In this document: positions 58,405-64,000 of the stretch, in pieces
Layout of the letters: every line of letters starts with the position of its first letter
How positions within the stretch are numbered: the first letter of the stretch is position 1
From: Platerodrilus igneus
Taxonomy: Eukaryota; Arthropoda; Insecta; Coleoptera; Lycidae
Assembly (NCBI GenBank): GCA_036346225.1
Contig: JARFIW010000884.1
Coordinates: 5,442,501-5,506,500 of the forward strand
DNA: 64,000 nt
Direction of reading: 5' to 3'
Position numbers and translations under genes: made by a program
The notes under the pieces: model-generated
Seen by the model: the letters and a program-made list of their open reading frames with translations, nothing else
Databases searched by the model: none
What the model was told of the DNA's origin: nothing

Positions 58405-60442
58405 TTACTGTACAGGCAGTAAGCATAACTTAACCAGTGGTCGTTTGATTAACCCTTGGCTAGTTTTTACAGTAGCAACCCGAATAACTCCATCATTACC
58501 CGGATGCACTTCAACGATGCGTCCTAAACGCCATTTTAACGGAGGAGTGTTAATTTCCTAGAAGCACTAACGAACCGATATTTACCTGATTCGATTGATT
58601 AATGAACCATTTATTTTTCTGTTGTAGAGTGTGCAAATACTCTACACTCCATCTTTTCCAAAAGGTTTGGTGTATTTGTTGTAGCAGTTGCCACCGATCT
58701 AACCGAGACACTTTGGTATTCAATAAGTCTGGATCCGGTAGAGCCGAGACTGGACCGAGAGTTAAAAAATGACCTGGTGTTAAATACGAAAAGTCATTAG
58801 GGTCTGTACTCAACGCACATAATGGGCGTGAGTTCAGCACCGCTTCAATCTGCGCCAATACTGTGCACATTTCCTCATACGTTAACATCTGATCACCTAC
58901 TACACGATATAAGTGACCTTTCACGGATTTAATCCCAGATTCCCAGAGACCTCCGAAGTGAGAAGAACCAGGCGGATTAAAAACGAATTCGACACTTTCA
59001 GACTCCACTGAAATTTTCATCATTTCCTTCAAGGCTTTAGAGGCACCCACAAAGTTAGTTCCACAATCCGAATATATTTTTAAACAACGACCTCGTCGAG
59101 CGATGAATCGTCGCAAGGCTGCAATAAATGCTTCCAAAGATAAACTCGATGCCAATTCTAAATGAATGGCTTTTGTGCTTAAACACACAAACAAACAAAT
59201 ATAAGCTTTAGTAATCCGTGGGCCTCTAGTCCTATTGAATGTAATATTAAACGGTCCACCATAATCAACTCCGGAATTGAGAAAAGCCTTTCCTGGAGTG
59301 ACTCGGGAGAGGGTAAATTTCCATCGAAGGCGATAATAAGGAGGATTAGTCCTAAAACAACGAACACAAGTTTTCAAGCAAGCCTTTACTGCTCCCTTTG
59401 CTGAAATAATCCAAAAATTTTGAGCAAGCAAAAATAATGTAGTGTGCACACCCGAATGTAAATATTTGACATGACAATCCATAATAATAAGTTCCGTCAA
59501 TTTATGCGACTTTGGTAAAAGTAACGGATATTTTGCATCAAAACCTAACTGCGAATTTTTCAATCTGCCGCCCACCCTAAGCAAACCCCGATCATCAATA
59601 AATGGGCTCAAAGGGCGAAACTGCTTTGATATAGGTTTCTTATGAATACAATTGTCCAGTTCCTTTTGAAATACTTCCGACTGTACATTTTTCACCAGAA
59701 TATGCAATGACGATTGCAATTCCTGACTTAAAATGTTTCCCACCAATCGTTCTGAACGAGCAACTCTCAAGTTACACGCGAAACGTCTACAAAACGAAAG
59801 TACTCTTAATAGTCTCTGTAATGTTGAGAATTTGTACAACAAACAATCAAAGAAATTTTCCTGAGAAATTACCAAAAATGTTTTCGTAACTCTCTCTTCC
59901 GTAGGCAACGTATCCTCTATTTCTAATACCTTACTGGAAGGCCAATTCCTTTTTGCAACCAATAACCAAGGAGGACCCGCCCACCATAAGGGATGGTTGA
60001 CCAGCTCCGAAGCGAATAAACCACGCGAGGCACAATCTGCGGGATTGTACTTCGACTCCACATAATACCAATTTGAAGGAGCTACGTATGACTGGATACG
60101 AGCTATCCGATTTGCAACAAAAGTTTTCCATTTATTCGGCGTTGATTGAATCCACGCTAATACCACCTTTGAATCCGACCAAGCAAAAATATCTGCGAAC
60201 TCCAAAATATCTTTAAATGTCACCATGACCAAATGAATTAATTCCGATAGTAATACTGCAGCACAGAGTTCCAATCTTGGCAATGTTATCTTGCTGAGTG
60301 GTGCTACCTTTGACTTAGCACATACCAAAGAAACGACAATATTATGATCCATATCCACACAACGAAAATAAATTACCGCAGCATATCCTGCCTCAGAGGC
60401 ATCACAAAACCATGTAACTCTATTTTTGTAAGTTATCTCCAA
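58405..60442 (-). pseudogene. Pao/BEL copy B: RNase H and integrase
   Basis: A 630-codon frame (60442-58550). RNase H: WFCDASEAGYAAV, LPRLELCAA, AWSDSKVVLAWI and NPADCASRG give the four acidic residues. Integrase: H-x-H zinc region HVKYLHSGVHTTL with CLKTCVRC, then DYGGPF, YSDCGTNFVGA (commonly SDNGTNF) and GLWESGIKSVK, the D-D-E triad. The C-terminal DUF5641 region continues past a shift at about 58555 as GRIVEVHPGNDGVIRVATVK, to a stop at 58405-58407. Apart from the shifts at both ends this part is fully open. Confidence 0.92.
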
Positions 60443-62789
60443 CGAATCTACGAGGAATTTCTATATTCGAAACTTCCTGTAAATCTGATATAAACTTTCT
60501 CCATTTTTGAACGAACTTAGTATGAGGTTCTTGATCCCAATCTAACCCCAATAACCATAATTCTTGGATAAACCGTTTAGCGAAAAACACCACTGGCGCT
60601 AAAAGACCAAGCGGATCAAAAATTCTAGCTATTTCCGACAAAATATTACGTTTAGTACATTGTCTTTGTTGCACATGAATAGTGTATGCAAAAACATCTG
60701 ACGAAGGTCGCCACTGAAGACCTAAAATTTTCAAAGAACTGTTTACATTATCTTGAAATGACAATGTTTCCATTTGACCTAAATTTGAGAAGCTTGCGAG
60801 AACTTCTACCGAATTACTGCACCACTTGCGCAGTTCGAATCCTCCAGATTTACAAAGGGCATTCAATTCAATAACAAGTTGTTTTGCTGTTGCAATCGAA
60901 TCACAACCTGTTACTACATCATCTACATAAGTATCTTCGACCATGGCCTTTGCAGCAAGAGGGAAATTAGATGCTTGTAGCTTTGCTAGTTCTTGGATGG
61001 TACGTAATGCTAAAAATGGCGATGATGCCAACCCATATGTGACAGTATTTAACTGAAAGTCACAAATAGATTCCGAGGGCGTATCTCTCCAAACAATGCG
61101 TTGATAGTTACGCTGACTTTCTTTCACGAGAATTTGTCTATACATCTGCTTTATATCTGCAGATATGACTACACGATGTACACGAAAATTCAACAATAAT
61201 ACAATTATATCCTTTTGCAAAGCAGGACCAACTAACAAATTATCATTCAACGAATTACCTGCAGCATCCTTGCACGAGGCGTCGAATACTACTCTCAATT
61301 TAGTGGTAGTACTGTCTACCTTATGTACTGCATGATGCGGTATATAATACAAATTACTACATTTTAGAGAATCTACTGAAGGGACCGTAACCTTAGTCAT
61401 ATGACCACTGTCAAGATAGTCTCTCATAAATTGTTTGTAGCTCGAATACAAATCCAAATCCTTTAATAAACGACGTTCCAGACTCAAAAATCTACGAACT
61501 GCAATTTCTCTAGAATTACAAAACAAAGGTTCCGAACTTTTCAATGGCAATGAAACCACAAATCTTCCAGTTTCATCCCTCGAATAATTTTCACAAAAAT
61601 CTTGTTCACTTTTCTCTTCCTCAGGCGAACGATGCACTGTGGAAGGAATATTCTCCAATTCCCAAAATTTACGAATGTCCACATCAAGTGGTTCTACCAC
61701 TGCACAGAATGAAGTAAGCGAACGAGTAGGAGATATAACTTTACCTGTTAGTACCCACCCCAAAGTAGTATGAATGGCAACGGGTTCAAATGCATTGCCC
61801 CAACGTGATTCATTTAATATTATTTGAGCAAACACGTCTGCTCCCAAAAGCATTTCGATTGGCTGCGGAACATCAAATTTTGCATCAGCCAACTGTAAAT
61901 CTTGAATATGTGGCCAATTATTTATTGGTAGTTTAGTAGACGGCAATCGATCACAAATCGTAGGCAAGATAAAACATTCAATCTTATGTAGAGGTGACGA
62001 TAAACCAAGTGGACTAACAAAACACAATGCCTTGCCAGACACTGAAGATGACTTCAAACCTAATCCCTGAACCGTGACTTCAGTTTTAGCTTTCCTTAAC
62101 CCTAACTTCTGCCGACATTTTTCTGTAATAAAGCTTTCCATACTTCCATTATCGATTAAAGTTCGAACAGAATGTAATTGACCCGAATAATCTTGTACCG
62201 AAACCACCGCTGTAGCTAACAACGTGGTGGTATGGTCTAACGACGTTGATATTAACGAATTAGTAGTGGTTGGTTGTTGAATAACCTGTTGGTTAACCAC
62301 CGAACTTTCTTCAGTTGAAGATGACGAACTATTAATTGATGTGGTTCTCTGCGGAGAAACTGGTGCCCGACGATTTCCAAAATGTAATAAGGTATTATGA
62401 TTTTTGGCACATTCTCTACAATTCCACTGGCAACGACAATCTTTCACCGAATGTGCATCATCTAAACAACGAATACACAACTTGTGCCTTTTTACCACCT
62501 CATAGCGTTCTTGAGGGGATTTATCCAACAATTGCTTGCATTTATACAACGGATGCGAAGCTTGACACAAAATGCACTTTCTATCAGTAGAAGTAGCGAC
62601 AAACGAATTTCTAGGCGCCGACGATGCGCTAGCGAATTTTCTAGTATCTGAAGCACCGAATTTTATGCTTTCCCGAGTTTTCGAAGAAGTATCTAATGAA
62701 ACAATCTCACTAACTTCCAACACCTTACATTGCCTTTCTACGAATGCCCTTAAATCCTTAAATGTAGGAACATCTACCACATTCTCCAA
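60420..62789 (-). pseudogene. Pao/BEL copy B: zinc knuckles, protease, reverse transcriptase
   Basis: A 789-codon frame. Residues about 75-135 hold CILCQASHPLYKC, CIRCLDDAHSVKDC and C-x-x-C-x(4)-HNTLLH. The protease has LIDNGSMESF (about residue 210), with Asn where DSG or DTG is usual, then LLGADVFAQIIL. RT (about 490-690): LRVVFDASCKD, VISADIKQMYRQI and EDTYVDDVVTG, the intact catalytic box. Then the A17/thumb region ILGLQWRP and FDPLGLLAPV. It overlaps the next frame by 23 bp, where a shift near 60430 joins RT to RNase H. Confidence 0.92.
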
Positions 62790-62807
62790 CTCAAACCTTT
62801 TAGAGTT

Positions 62808-63594
62808 TCACTGTCTAATTTTTGGATAACAAATTAAAAGTGCGAAATCCCACAAGTCGATTTCTAATTTTTCCAATGCAAACAAATTTTCATCGATGCA
62901 ATTAATCAAACTTCTTAATTGTTTATGCGAATTTACCGTACTAATTTTCGAACATCTCTCAAGCGAGTTCCAATAAGTGGATGCTAATAACCTTTTGGAT
63001 TGAAAACGATTTACTAAAATGTCATACGCCTTTTGATACGAATCATTCCCAATTGGAATATGTTTAATCAAAGCCTGTGTACTCGAATCAATGTTATCTA
63101 ACAAATACATGAATTTCTGAATTGGCAACAATCTATCATTCTCATGAACCAATTTCTCAAAAACTGATCGAAAACTTTCCCAATCGACAATCTTACCGGA
63201 AAAGCGAATTATTTTTAACAAAGGCGGGGGAGGATACCACTAACGGGAACAACATCATGCGGTCCTGTAGCTGACATACCAATAACCGGTTTAACATCTT
63301 TCACGAATTCCACTTTAAATTTAGCAGCGAAAATTTTAATTTCCGTAACTAGATTACCTATCTCTATTCTCAAAGCACGATATTCCTCTCTAATTCCACC
63401 GACTCTTCCACAACGACCGTCTGACACAAAAGTTTAAAATCTGATTCGACTTCTTTTGCAGAATCCAACCAAACGTCTATCACACAACAATTATTTTCCG
63501 CTCTACCAATTTCTCTCATATTATCAAGAATACTATTTAATCTACTCCACGCTGTTTTAGCTTCTAAAATAATCGTTTCCAATTTATTACTCAT
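62808..63594 (-). pseudogene. Pao/BEL copy B: Gag (DUF1759 type)
   Basis: Starts at ATG 63594 (MSNKLETIILEAKTAWSRL). It is spread over three frames: 63594-63370, 63427-63215 and 63221-62808. The last has IIRFSGKIVDWESFRSVFEK, YDILVNRFQSKRLLASTYWN and a CIDENLFALEKLE block, homologous to copy A. The shift at about 63215 is in a C5 run. The join to the knuckle frame passes the AAAAATTAG motif shared with copy A (62815-62823). Gag forms the particle in active relatives. Confidence 0.87.
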
Positions 63595-63889
63595 TTTGAA
63601 TATTAACTAACAAGCATAAATTATCTAAGTTATTAAAACGACGAAATTTCTAATTATATTACTATTTGAAAGCGACTCCAAGTTTGTAGGTAAGGAATAA
63701 GGAAATTTTATAGAAGTAAACAAACACAAGTGTTTACAACCTGCACCAAACGACGAATTATTCACGCACCAATCACGTGATACGAATACAACCGACACCA
63801 ACGACAGCTGCACTATACCCTGAGGGTACAAAGTTCAGTAACTACACCGTTAACCAGATACGGCGCCGAAGCGACCAAATGAACGAGAT

Positions 63890-63905
63890 CCGGCTCGAAG
63901 GACCA
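63890..63905 (-). promoter_or_regulatory. Primer-binding site of Pao/BEL copy B
   Basis: Minus strand TGGTCCTTCGAGCCGG, two bases inside the 5' LTR. Nearly the same as in copy A. Confidence 0.8.
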
Positions 63906-63907
63906 AA

Positions 63908-64000
63908 TGTACATACCTATGAGGTTGTAGCTAGAATATAGCAATGTACATACCTGGAGATATTATCGAAGGACGGAGTTTGCTGGTCCAACGATTAATA
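63908..64000 (-). repeat. 5' LTR of Pao/BEL copy B, partial
   Basis: The first 93 bp (plus-strand view) are identical to 57738-57830. The rest lies outside the window. Confidence 0.92.

Larger units (their letters stand above)
57738..64000 (-). mobile_element. Pao/BEL element, nearly complete, 5' LTR cut by window end
   Basis: The first 93 bp of the left repeat (57738 on, TGTACATACCTATGAGG) recur identically at 63908-64000. Between them, the minus strand encodes Gag, zinc knuckles, protease, RT, RNase H and integrase, the Pao/BEL order. A primer-binding site lies at 63890-63905. At least five single-base shifts separate the frames, several at homopolymers, so it is either a recent dead copy or its consensus has errors. 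Confidence 0.92.

Overview
The window looks like an intergenic or heterochromatic stretch of an arthropod genome, most likely an insect, built almost entirely from nested and decayed transposable elements. It is AT-rich and shows no host protein-coding gene, no operons and no bacterial signals. The element mix is RTE-type non-LTR retrotransposons, Gypsy and Pao/BEL LTR elements, a TTAA-flanked piggyBac, a Polinton/Maverick derivative and tRNA-headed SINEs. That mix fits insects, but the order or species cannot be fixed from the sequence alone.

Layout. 1-3199: non-coding, with one 133-bp hairpin. 3200-8655: an RTE element (family 1) split at its reverse-transcriptase active site by a second RTE (family 2), which itself carries a solo LTR with a 4-bp target duplication. 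8656-14744: non-coding, ending in a degenerate tandem array. 14745-25033: copy 1 of a Gypsy element whose order is protease, reverse transcriptase, RNase H, integrase, then an ADP-ribosylhydrolase-type macro domain joined to a CCCH zinc finger. It is interrupted by an RTE fragment and, inside its 3' LTR, by a piggyBac. The piggyBac transposase gene is in turn interrupted by a 1.85-kb palindromic element with a 5S rRNA gene at its centre. 26955-29905: an internally deleted Pao/BEL element with both LTRs. 29906-30420: reverse-strand Gypsy integrase tail. 30430-34351: copy 2 of the macro-domain Gypsy, with a SINE inserted in it. 37877-50219: a 12.3-kb palindromic Polinton derivative with family B DNA polymerase in both arms and a minisatellite near the middle, inserted into an RTE fragment. 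50220-51990: RTE and SINE fragments with a local duplication. 53558-54456: a coiled-coil Gypsy-type gag remnant. 56535-57040: a tandem repeat. 57738-64000: a nearly complete reverse-strand Pao/BEL element whose 5' LTR is cut by the window end.

The two most unusual things are (1) the macro-domain plus CCCH reading frame between integrase and the 3' LTR in both Gypsy copies, which suggests an element-borne enzyme acting on ADP-ribose marks, and (2) the foldback element carrying a full-length 5S rRNA gene, bounded by a perfect 6-bp target duplication whose removal restores the piggyBac reading frame. Nearly all coding regions carry stops or single-base frameshifts. In the right arm of the Polinton palindrome these look as much like poor consensus quality as like natural decay, so frameshift claims there need read-level checking.
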